Assembly: GCA_902614915.1 (NCBI GenBank)
Contig: CACMMX010000018.1
Location: 1 to 32,915, forward strand
Source of the DNA: an uncultured Cryomorphaceae bacterium
GTDB lineage: Bacteria; Bacteroidota; Bacteroidia; Flavobacteriales; Schleiferiaceae
DNA: 32,915 nucleotides
Direction: 5' to 3'
Part shown: positions 16,462 to 24,221 of the stretch, piece after piece
How the letters are laid out: each line of letters opens with the position of its first letter
Position numbering within the stretch: the stretch's first letter is position 1
Notes under the pieces: generated by a model
The model's database searches: none
Seen by the model: only the letters and a program-made list of their open reading frames with translations
What the model was told of the DNA's origin: nothing
Position numbers and translations under genes: made by a program

Positions 16462-19400
16462 TTACTCTACAATCAGTCTTTGGATGTCAGTTCCTAGAGG
16501 AGATAAAGTTTCTACTAGGTACATTCCTGACGCCCAACCATTTGTTTGAATAGGGAAGGTATTGATCCCTTCTTTTCCGTGTAATTTTTGAGTCATCATC
16601 AATTGTCCTTGTGTATTTCTGATGGTGATAGTTATATCAGCCTCGTTTTGGAACGAAATAGGCAATTGGGCATACCCGGAAGTTGGATTAGGATGAATCT
16701 TACCTACTCCAATAAAATGTTTGAGTTCCTCTTCTCCAATAACGTATACACGGTCTTGACTATCATTCTCGTAGAAACAAAAATCATCTATTGCCCAACC
16801 CGCCTTGTTTATTGTTTCGTCAGAAGCAAATCTGAATCGGAAGATAGCATTCCTAGATGTATCTACGCTTAAATTAATTTTCGCGGGTATCCAACCTCCA
16901 CTTAATCCTGTCCAACCTGGGTTGTAAACATCTAACGAGGTCACGAAACTCGTGTTAAACCATGTAGCTCCGAAAAGATTGGTTCCAATAGTATGCCAAG
17001 TGATACCACCGTCAAATGTAATGTCTATAGTACCGCCATCATGGTATAATTCTGTCGAGAATTGGTGCATGAATTCATAAGTATATATTTGTCCTGAATC
17101 AATTGCAAAAACCGGTGTAAATAATGACGAGGAATCTCTTCTTTGGTAATTCGCGTTTAAATCAGTAACCCACGCATTAGCTCCCGAATTAGTGCTTACA
17201 ATAGGGCCATTGTTAGGTGTTCCTTTTTCCCAACTAGAATTTCCATCTTTTACAAACGTATTTAGCGTTAACCAAGAGTTCATTGAAGGATCGTCAAAAT
17301 TATTACAATAGGAACTATCAACAGACATATTTATTTCATTTAATACTGTTATATCCTTACAAATCAAATCATCAGAAGTGTCATTATCTGGTTTGTTATC
17401 TGGTAAAGAAGTTCGAACACAGATATTTTGAACTCCGCTACTAGGATTCACCCATGGGGCCTTAAAATTATACCAAGCAGTCTTGCGTGGAATCAGCGGT
17501 GGGTTGAAAACTACTTTTTCTGGCGAAGTCCAAGTTACTCCGCCGTCGACACTGTATTCTGCCAAACAACTATCTAATACTTTAGCTCCCGTATTTCTGA
17601 TATTCACTTTTAGGTGATTATTTTGATTAGGTACCGCTAGGTATTCTATAGTAGTAAGATTAATAGGCGCTGCGCTGTTCTGAGGAGGCACGTATACTTC
17701 TACCTTATCAAAGTTCCATCCGTCTTTGTTGCCGCCGACCGTGATAAGCCGAGCTCTAAGAACCAAGGGGGCCGCTGAGTAATTGTACGCATATAATGGC
17801 CAAACACTGGTCTGCTGGCCAATGGTTCCTGTCCATGCATCAAATACTGCGGATGATCCAGTATTATACCAATTTGTGCTTAGAACATTTTGAGGATCCC
17901 AAATACCCAATGTATTCCATTGTCCACCTGCTTGAAATTCAATTAAAGCAACGTCACCAGAACCTAAATCAATATCATGAGTTAATCGCAATTCTGCTCC
18001 AGCTATCGTGTCAAAACCAATGAATCTCGGAAAATATAGGTATTCTTCTAATCCTCCTTGTGCGACCACATTTACCCCGGAGGCGTAGCCATTATTGCCA
18101 CCTAATGCTGTAATCGTACCCGTTTTGAATAAATTAAGATCACCTGAGGCAAAAAATCCGCTTGAATCTCCTACCGAGCAGTTCTCAAAATCTTCTACAA
18201 AACCATTGTTTATATAAATTTCAGGCCAACCTGTGGAGCGCGTATAAGCACTGTCATTCCATGAGTTATTATCACCGCTTTTAGTGGTCCAAGCATAAAC
18301 TTCAAAAGTCCCTTTTGGCCAAGCTACGATATTTGTCGCATCAATTGCGACCTGTTCTGTTCCAACTAAAATTGAACCATTGTGTATAAAAGTATAGGTT
18401 GTACTTACTCCAGCATTTGGCCCACAGGTTGGAGTAACTGTATAGCTTACAGGTATATTATTTTGCGTTTGCTTACCAAAATTTCTCAAGGTGATATTCA
18501 GACGCTTCGCTGCAGGTCCTCCAGTCATATTGATTCGAGCACCTGGAGTGTTAATTTTATCTACCCCAACATCTATGTTGGCTTTATCAAAAATCGCAAT
18601 ATCATCAAAGGCAATATCAGAGGCAATACCTAAGCCTGTTTTTTGTGCAATGATTCTGAGTTTTATGATATTACCAGCTTGGGCGCTCAGATCTAACTCG
18701 AAGAGGCTCCAAGGATCTTTTTCATCTGCAAGGGTTGTGGTATATGGCGACATTGGATTAGACCATTCATTTTCTCCTGCTGCAATCCACTGAACACGTA
18801 TGGCGCCAATGTCCAAACCGTACATATGGTGACGGAATTGTAATACGGGATAGGTTAAACCCGATAAATCTAAACATTTAGAAACAAGCGTCGCGCTTGT
18901 TGGGGAGATACCAAAATCACCCTCTGCTACCAAATAGTTCCCTTTTTTGCTGAAATCACTGATAGGTCCAGTTCCTACAGTTGGTGTATAACCTGTACCG
19001 ACCATGAAAGCATAATTGCCGCTATTGCTTGACGGTAGCGCTGTGAATACTGAATTGGAAAAAAAGCCTGGATTGAGTGGCGTATTATCTCCTGGTACGG
19101 TTGCAGCATCATCAAAATCTATTACATATGGGAAGTTGGAAAACGGTTCTTCATGAATTATTGATATTGGTCCAACCGTATCATTGGAGAAAAGACTGTC
19201 ACCTGTTAAATGTGTGTATACAGAAATTTGATAGGTACCATAGCCGCTTAGATCTGGACCTGTGGCAAAAGTGTAAAATGTAGAATCTCCAGTTTCTAAA
19301 ATCTTATTAGTTATATACTCGGTATGAGTTACTGTTGAAGTAGATCCTGTTAAATCTGTATAATCATAACTCCAAGAAACCGGTATCGTATCTAAAGTTG

Positions 19401-21240
19401 CACAGCCGTTATTCTGAACCCATAAATCTAACAACTCATTGTTATTATAAGAACAATAACCGTTTTGAGGATTAAATACTTCACGAAGAGCTACTTCGTA
19501 AATAGTTGGCTCATAAACTTTAATATTATCTATTGCAATATCACCTTTGGTTCCCGAGCCTCTGATTCCTGTAAACCTTAATCTAGCGTAATCACCTATA
19601 TATTCTGTAAGATCTATGGAATATTTCTGCCATGGGTCGGTAGATTTAGTTTGTTGTTGTCCAACGATGTCTTCTAATATGGTCCAGTTGCTTGTATTTC
19701 TACCGGTATCTATACTAATACGAAGTTTGTTAATCTCCGAGCCATACATATGGTAATCGAATTCAAGTAATGCACAGGTTAAATTACTTAAGTTAACACA
19801 CGGTGGTTTCATGTGTGTGACGTTATTATTGGTTCCTTGACTTGCCTCAGTATATATGTATTTCCCAGTTATTGATGAGGAAGCATCACCATTAGGTCCT
19901 GTTTGTAAAGAAGAGGTTTGTCCTATTCTAATTGACCAAGCATATCCAATCGTATTTTGAGTTGGAATAACATTGAAATTCTTACCTAAAGTAGGGTTTT
20001 GTGATGGCCAACTTCCTCTGTGTGCAGTTCCAGAAATACCTGCTCCAGAACCGGCAACCCAGTAAACAGGATCTTCAAAATCCTCTGCAAATGGGAGGGT
20101 GGACGCAAGGGGGAATGTCGAGGGAGTAGTTACCCCACAAATAGCTGGTAGGGATGGTTCACGCCAGAATTTAAAAGTTGTATTAGTTGCTGTTTCAAGA
20201 GGGCTTCGAACTATGTTAGGGCATGCACAGTCGAATATTTGAACATACCATTCTATGGTGTCATTAACCGAGATTCCACTAAAAGTGTAAGTGAAGTCAG
20301 ATGCATTTGGACAACTGTTTGTATTGCTCGGAGTCATTAATGAATCGCGCCAATTAGTCCATGAACCTGCCGACCAATCATATCTTCTGAAGTAGATTTT
20401 TGAGCTATCTACCCCAATATTATCTTGACCTTTAAACCTTACGTCCTGCGTTGGCATATATCTTGCCCCTGTAGGTTGAGCTGGCTGACTTACATTGAGC
20501 CAATCAATAATTGGTGGTTCCAGTTCACATGGTGCAGCTTCTACCATGATATTATCTATAAACCAACCAGATAGAGAATTTGGAGGACCAAATCCGGTTT
20601 TATTAGTCATTATAAAACGAATTTTACATTGCGCAAATCCATCCTGATTGTTTACAGGGTCAAAAGCACCTAGATAGGAGCCAAGATCAAATGTTTCTCT
20701 TGCCCACCATCCTGCGTTTGGGGTGACACCCGAATTGGTACCTCCAATTGTTGGTCCTTCCCAAAAGGGAGATAATATTGCAGAGGGATAAGATAGCTCA
20801 TTGAACCATCCTTGACCAGGAAATTGGGGTGACTCACCCTTGTATTGAGACCCAGTAATGTTTACCCATGTAGCGCCATTATCTCTTGATATTTGCACAT
20901 AGGCTTTTTGATCATAACGTATCTTACAGATATGATCAAATGTTAACCTTACGTTGTTATTAGTAATTGTACTGAAGGCATCTGTCTCAAAAATAATTGA
21001 ATCTGCGACGTAAGTCTGAGTATGGAATGAATTTGAACCCGAAGTGCTCAGGAATGAAGTATCATTCCATGATCTGTTTACATTTAAAGAATCTGTATTG
21101 TAGTTTGCTGCAATAGAGTCTGCAGCTAGAATACCATCAAAATTTTCAGTAAAAACTGTGTCAATAGGGGGAGTGAATTGACCAAATGCCGTTCCTGTCG
21201 ATACAACAAAAAGTAGGGCAGCTACTAAGCTTTTCTTCAT
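16462..21240 (-). CDS. Giant secreted T9SS cargo protein with repeated jelly-roll modules
   Basis: 1592 residues. The signal peptide ends near residue 21 (GTAFGQ). At least five beta-rich modules follow, each closing with a strand of the FIDNIMV / AIDNIKVYE / AFDDIAIFD / NFDKVEVYV / AIDDFCFYE type, ending at about residues 232, 572, 882, 1180 and 1490. This is typical of MAM/LamG-like jelly rolls. Two of them share a YHMYG or HHMYG strand. Spacer regions look Ig- or CARDB-like (for example DTIPVSWSYDY). The last 80 residues are a T9SS type A sorting domain (HPNPTSG, then GQLMMTQKL, then WASGMYLVE), so the protein should be exported by type IX secretion and attached to or released from the surface. 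No catalytic domain was recognised; adhesion or glycan binding is the best guess. Confidence 0.85.
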   Translation of the reverse strand: MKKSLVAALLFVVSTGTAFGQFTPPIDTVFTENFDGILAADSIAANYNTDSLNVNRSWNDTSFLSTSGSNSFHTQTYVADSIIFETDAFSTITNNNVRLTFDHICKIRYDQKAYVQISRDNGATWVNITGSQYKGESPQFPGQGWFNELSYPSAILSPFWEGPTIGGTNSGVTPNAGWWARETFDLGSYLGAFDPVNNQDGFAQCKIRFIMTNKTGFGPPNSLSGWFIDNIMVEAAPCELEPPIIDWLNVSQPAQPTGARYMPTQDVRFKGQDNIGVDSSKIYFRRYDWSAGSWTNWRDSLMTPSNTNSCPNASDFTYTFSGISVNDTIEWYVQIFDCACPNIVRSPLETATNTTFKFWREPSLPAICGVTTPSTFPLASTLPFAEDFEDPVYWVAGSGAGISGTAHRGSWPSQNPTLGKNFNVIPTQNTIGYAWSIRIGQTSSLQTGPNGDASSSITGKYIYTEASQGTNNNVTHMKPPCVNLSNLTCALLEFDYHMYGSEINKLRISIDTGRNTSNWTILEDIVGQQQTKSTDPWQKYSIDLTEYIGDYARLRFTGIRGSGTKGDIAIDNIKVYEPTIYEVALREVFNPQNGYCSYNNNELLDLWVQNNGCATLDTIPVSWSYDYTDLTGSTSTVTHTEYITNKILETGDSTFYTFATGPDLSGYGTYQISVYTHLTGDSLFSNDTVGPISIIHEEPFSNFPYVIDFDDAATVPGDNTPLNPGFFSNSVFTALPSSNSGNYAFMVGTGYTPTVGTGPISDFSKKGNYLVAEGDFGISPTSATLVSKCLDLSGLTYPVLQFRHHMYGLDIGAIRVQWIAAGENEWSNPMSPYTTTLADEKDPWSLFELDLSAQAGNIIKLRIIAQKTGLGIASDIAFDDIAIFDKANIDVGVDKINTPGARINMTGGPAAKRLNITLRNFGKQTQNNIPVSYTVTPTCGPNAGVSTTYTFIHNGSILVGTEQVAIDATNIVAWPKGTFEVYAWTTKSGDNNSWNDSAYTRSTGWPEIYINNGFVEDFENCSVGDSSGFFASGDLNLFKTGTITALGGNNGYASGVNVVAQGGLEEYLYFPRFIGFDTIAGAELRLTHDIDLGSGDVALIEFQAGGQWNTLGIWDPQNVLSTNWYNTGSSAVFDAWTGTIGQQTSVWPLYAYNYSAAPLVLRARLITVGGNKDGWNFDKVEVYVPPQNSAAPINLTTIEYLAVPNQNNHLKVNIRNTGAKVLDSCLAEYSVDGGVTWTSPEKVVFNPPLIPRKTAWYNFKAPWVNPSSGVQNICVRTSLPDNKPDNDTSDDLICKDITVLNEINMSVDSSYCNNFDDPSMNSWLTLNTFVKDGNSSWEKGTPNNGPIVSTNSGANAWVTDLNANYQRRDSSSLFTPVFAIDSGQIYTYEFMHQFSTELYHDGGTIDITFDGGITWHTIGTNLFGATWFNTSFVTSLDVYNPGWTGLSGGWIPAKINLSVDTSRNAIFRFRFASDETINKAGWAIDDFCFYENDSQDRVYVIGEEELKHFIGVGKIHPNPTSGYAQLPISFQNEADITITIRNTQGQLMMTQKLHGKEGINTFPIQTNGWASGMYLVETLSPLGTDIQRLIVE

Positions 21241-21277
21241 TGATAAACGCTTTTTTATAAACCTTTCCAGGTATTTA

Positions 21278-21285
21278 CAAATATA
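21278..21285 (-). promoter_or_regulatory. -7 box (TATATTTG) for the T9SS protein gene
   Basis: The minus strand reads TATATTTG, an exact TAnnTTTG match, 38 bases before the ATG at 21240, leaving a leader of about 30 bases. No TTTG is found at -33; instead a palindrome occupies that region. Confidence 0.5.
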
Positions 21286-21307
21286 TAAAAATGCCGATTC
21301 GCCCGAC

Positions 21308-21321
21308 TTAGCTTGAGCTAA
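21308..21321. promoter_or_regulatory. Palindrome TTAGCT-TG-AGCTAA, possible operator
   Basis: A perfect 6-base inverted repeat with a 2-base centre lies about 23 bases upstream of the -7 box of the T9SS gene, at the place where a -33 element would sit. It is also 47 bases past the FAH-family gene stop, but no T run follows, so it is a poor terminator. Confidence 0.35.
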
Positions 21322-21368
21322 AAGTATCCAAATAATGAGAGAAAGTGAGTATTGGCTATTTAGGTAAA

Positions 21369-21983
21369 TTACTTGACATTGAAATAGAAGATACGTTGGT
21401 TCTCCAGATATAGTTCTAAAAGGTCTTCCTTGAAAACTTGACCAACACCTTCAGGGCAACCTGTAAACAGTAAATCCCCGGTTTTCAACGTGAAATATTT
21501 ACTTACATATGCGATCAAGTCATCCACAGGGAATAACATATTTTTTGTATTGCCCGATTGTACTGTTTTACCGTTGATATCCAAGTGAAAGTTGATATTT
21601 GTAATAGGTTGCTTTATCTCCGTAATCTTAAATAATTTACTTACGGCTGCTGAACCGTCAAAGGCCTTTGCCTTTTCCCAAGGCAATCCCTTTTCTTTGC
21701 AATCCGTTTGTACGTCGCGAGCAGTAAAATCAATCCCCAATCCAATTTCGTCGTAGTATCGATGTGCAAAACGGGATTCGATATGTTTTCCAAGTCGGTT
21801 TATTTTGACGACTAATTCTATTTCGTGATGAACTTCCTTGCTGTGTTCAGGAATGAAAAATGGGTGTTTTTTTGACAAAAGAGCCGTATCCGGTTTCAGG
21901 AAAACAATTGGTTCTTCAGGAACAGAATTATTTAATTCAGCTGCATGCTTCGAATAATTGCGACCAATACAGATGATTTTCAT
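21369..21983 (-). CDS. Fumarylacetoacetate hydrolase-family protein (FAHD1/YcgM-like)
   Basis: 204 residues, matching the short FAHD1/YcgM branch (acylpyruvase or oxaloacetate decarboxylase/tautomerase) rather than long FAH. The start MKIICIGRNYSKHAAEL is characteristic. Metal ligands are visible as Glu54 and Glu56 (HHEIELV) and Asp85 (GLGIDFTARD). PWEKAKAFDGSAAV and the C-terminal FTGCPEGVG loop complete the family pattern, with Cys where Thr is more usual. It starts two bases after the stop of the exonuclease gene, so the two are an operon. The exact substrate is not decided by sequence. Confidence 0.92.
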   Translation of the reverse strand: MKIICIGRNYSKHAAELNNSVPEEPIVFLKPDTALLSKKHPFFIPEHSKEVHHEIELVVKINRLGKHIESRFAHRYYDEIGLGIDFTARDVQTDCKEKGLPWEKAKAFDGSAAVSKLFKITEIKQPITNINFHLDINGKTVQSGNTKNMLFPVDDLIAYVSKYFTLKTGDLLFTGCPEGVGQVFKEDLLELYLENQRIFYFNVK

Positions 21984-21985
21984 AA

Positions 21986-22756
21986 TTATCCTTTATTAAA
22001 TTCTTTTAATCGAATTGCGGTTAGAACTTTTTTGGTGTACAATGGGAAATCGGCGTTTTGTATCCAACTGTAATACCCAGGATTTTCATTCAGTACAGCT
22101 TTTACTGTTTTTCCTTTATATTTTCCGAAGGTAAAAACTTCTTCTTCGTTCTCGTTATAGGATATGAAACCAGCAAAATCAGCTACTTTTTGTCTATTGG
22201 AGAAATCGGCCAAAAATTTTATGTCATTTTCTAATTCATCATATCGCTTTACCTGCGCCTTCAATATTTCATAGGTAGCCAATACATCTGCTTTTGCACT
22301 GTGTGCATTTTCCAATTGTTGACCACAATAAAATTTTAATGCCGCACTCAAGGTCCTTTGTTCCATCCGATGAAAGATATTTTGAACATCCACGGCCCGT
22401 CTCTTACTCATGTCAAAATCAATACCGGCACGAAGAAATTCCTCTGCTAAAAGAGGAATGTCAAACTTATTGCTATTGAATCCAGCTAAATCGCTATCGC
22501 TTATCAATTGATGAATCTCAAGCGCGATTTCTTGGAATGTAGGTTCATTGGAAACGTCGTGATCGTAAATTCCATGAACCAAAGAAGAACCCGTTGGAAT
22601 GGGAATGGTAGGATTTACCCGCCAAGTATGGGTTGTTTCTTGTCCGGATGGATTTACCTTGTGGATACAGATTTCAACGATTCTGTCGTTAGTGACGTTT
22701 ACACCCGTGGTCTCGAGATCAAAAATGCAAATAGGACGAACAAGATTGAGTTGCAT
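21986..22756 (-). CDS. DEDDh 3'-5' exonuclease (DnaQ/PolC-epsilon type) with an ExoX-like C-terminal domain
   Basis: 256 residues. The exonuclease domain (about 8-165) carries all five DEDDh residues: Asp13 and Glu15 (FDLETTG), Asp99 (NSNKFDIPLL), and His152 and Asp157 (AHSAKADV). The final 60 residues (FTFGKYKGKTVKAVL, then PGYYSWI, then FPLYTK) resemble the small domain at the C-terminus of exodeoxyribonuclease X. It could be a stand-alone proofreading or repair nuclease acting on DNA, or act on RNA. It is first in a two-gene operon with the FAH-family gene. The start lies only 18 bases past the hairpin of the upstream terminator. Confidence 0.92.
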   Translation of the reverse strand: MQLNLVRPICIFDLETTGVNVTNDRIVEICIHKVNPSGQETTHTWRVNPTIPIPTGSSLVHGIYDHDVSNEPTFQEIALEIHQLISDSDLAGFNSNKFDIPLLAEEFLRAGIDFDMSKRRAVDVQNIFHRMEQRTLSAALKFYCGQQLENAHSAKADVLATYEILKAQVKRYDELENDIKFLADFSNRQKVADFAGFISYNENEEEVFTFGKYKGKTVKAVLNENPGYYSWIQNADFPLYTKKVLTAIRLKEFNKG

Positions 22757-22773
22757 GAAAAAAAATAAGGTTT

Positions 22774-22796
22774 AAAAAACTGCCCGAAGGCAGTCT
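22774..22796 (-). terminator. Strong rho-independent terminator after the E2 gene
   Basis: On the minus strand ACTGCC-TTCG-GGCAGT forms a stem closed by a TTCG tetraloop. It extends to eight pairs with one G-U and an A-U, and is followed by six T residues. It stands 26 bases past the E2 stop at 22822. Confidence 0.88.
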
Positions 22797-22821
22797 TAGA
22801 ATACGGTTAAAGTAGCTAAAC

Positions 22822-24162
22822 TTAAATTTCTCGGTTTAAATCCCATGATTCAAGATAATCTGCTACGCGTTTAACAAACATTCCGCCCAATGCACCGTCT
22901 ACCACCCTATGGTCGTAGCTGTGGCTTAAGAACATCTTATGCCTTACTGCAATTAAATCTCCTTCCGGAGTTTCTACAACAGCAGGTTTTTTTACAATGG
23001 CCCCGGCGGCCATGATGGCTACCTGAGGTTGATTAATAATAGGCGTTCCGAGTAGATTCCCAAATGTGCCTACATTCGTTAAAGTGTATGTCCCTCCAGA
23101 TATTTCATCAGGCTTTAAGGCGCTATTTCGTGCTCTTGTTGCCAGATCATTCACAGCTTTGGTTAGGCCCAATAAACTCAACTGATCTGCATTTTTTACC
23201 ACCGGTACAATTAAATTCCCTGAAGGAAGTGCGGCAGCCATCCCCAAGTTAATGGTACTGTGTTTAATGATATTTGTACCGTCTACACTCACATTAATCA
23301 TTGGGAAGTCCTTAATGGCTTTTACAATGGCTTCCATAATGATTGGGGTAAAGGTGATTTTATCATCATATTTTTCGAAAAAACTATTCTTCACCTTGTT
23401 CCTCCATAAAACCACTTTGGTCATATCTGCCTCAACAAAGGACGTTACATGTGGAGAGGTCTTCACAGAATTGACCATGTGATCAGCAATGAGCCTTCTC
23501 ATGCGGTCCATTTCAATTATTTCATCCCCCGCGGAAGGAGTAATACTTGGCTCATGAGTTTCTTCTTGTTTCGCAGGAGCGGGCGCTGATACTATAGGCG
23601 AAGGAGGTGGTGATTGTTCCGCTGAAGACGCCGCAACGCGCCCACCTTCTAAGTAGCTTAAAACATCATTTTTCGTGACGCGACCGTCTTTGCCTGAACC
23701 CGGGATTCTATCCAATTCAGTTTGATTTATCCCTTCCTCTTTAGCCATACTACGCACTAAAGGTGAATAGAATCTACCGTTCGATTTTTTAAATATAGGT
23801 TCATGCATTGTGGGAGCAGCAGCAGTTTCTGCAGCAACAGCTAATTGAGTTTCAATTTTTGTCGCAATCTCTTCTACGGAGGCAGTAATAACTTCATTGG
23901 CCGAAATGGCTGCATCCTTACCTTCTGTTTCAATAATGGCTATAGCCTCACCAACTTGGGCAACGTCATTCACATTACTTATGATTTTGACGAGTTTCCC
24001 GCTGACAGGAGAAGGAACTTCACTGTCTACCTTGTCAGTAGCAACTTCAACAACACTTTCCTCTGCTTCAACGAAGTCACCCTCATTTTTTAGCCATGTG
24101 GTAATAGTGGCTTCAGCAACGGATTCGCCCATTTTGGGTAGGATTAATTCTAATTGAGCCAT
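22822..24162 (-). CDS. 2-oxo acid dehydrogenase E2 component (dihydrolipoamide acyltransferase)
   Basis: 446 residues in the standard E2 order. The lipoyl domain (about 1-78) has the lipoylated Lys44 in EVATDKVDSEV. A linker rich in Ala, Glu and Pro follows. The E3/E1-binding domain (about 128-170) reads FYSPLVRSMAKEEGI ... GSGKDGRVTKNDV. A second Pro/Ala linker leads to the catalytic acyltransferase domain (about 212-446) with SYDHRVVDG (His418, Asp422) near the end. The DKVDSEVPSP context is that of the flavobacterial branched-chain 2-oxoacid dehydrogenase E2, though E2 of the 2-oxoglutarate complex is not excluded. The E1 and E3 genes are not in the window, so this is a stand-alone E2 gene with its own terminator. 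Confidence 0.93.
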   Translation of the reverse strand: MAQLELILPKMGESVAEATITTWLKNEGDFVEAEESVVEVATDKVDSEVPSPVSGKLVKIISNVNDVAQVGEAIAIIETEGKDAAISANEVITASVEEIATKIETQLAVAAETAAAPTMHEPIFKKSNGRFYSPLVRSMAKEEGINQTELDRIPGSGKDGRVTKNDVLSYLEGGRVAASSAEQSPPPSPIVSAPAPAKQEETHEPSITPSAGDEIIEMDRMRRLIADHMVNSVKTSPHVTSFVEADMTKVVLWRNKVKNSFFEKYDDKITFTPIIMEAIVKAIKDFPMINVSVDGTNIIKHSTINLGMAAALPSGNLIVPVVKNADQLSLLGLTKAVNDLATRARNSALKPDEISGGTYTLTNVGTFGNLLGTPIINQPQVAIMAAGAIVKKPAVVETPEGDLIAVRHKMFLSHSYDHRVVDGALGGMFVKRVADYLESWDLNREI

Positions 24163-24196
24163 TGATATCTCGGGTTATCGATGTCGAATTTACGGC

Positions 24197-24220
24197 AAAA
24201 AACTGTTTTAATATAAACAG
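24197..24220 (-). terminator. Weak rho-independent terminator after the GT2 gene
   Basis: On the minus strand CTGTTT-ATATTA-AAACAG forms a 6-base stem, followed by six T residues (A run 24197-24202 on the + strand). It begins two bases past the GT2 stop at 24222. The stem is AT-rich, so efficiency is doubtful. Confidence 0.5.
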
Positions 24221-24221
24221 A

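Noticed and set aside
21308-21321. Palindrome as a terminator of the FAH-family gene
   Set aside because: No T run follows on the minus strand; kept only as a possible operator.
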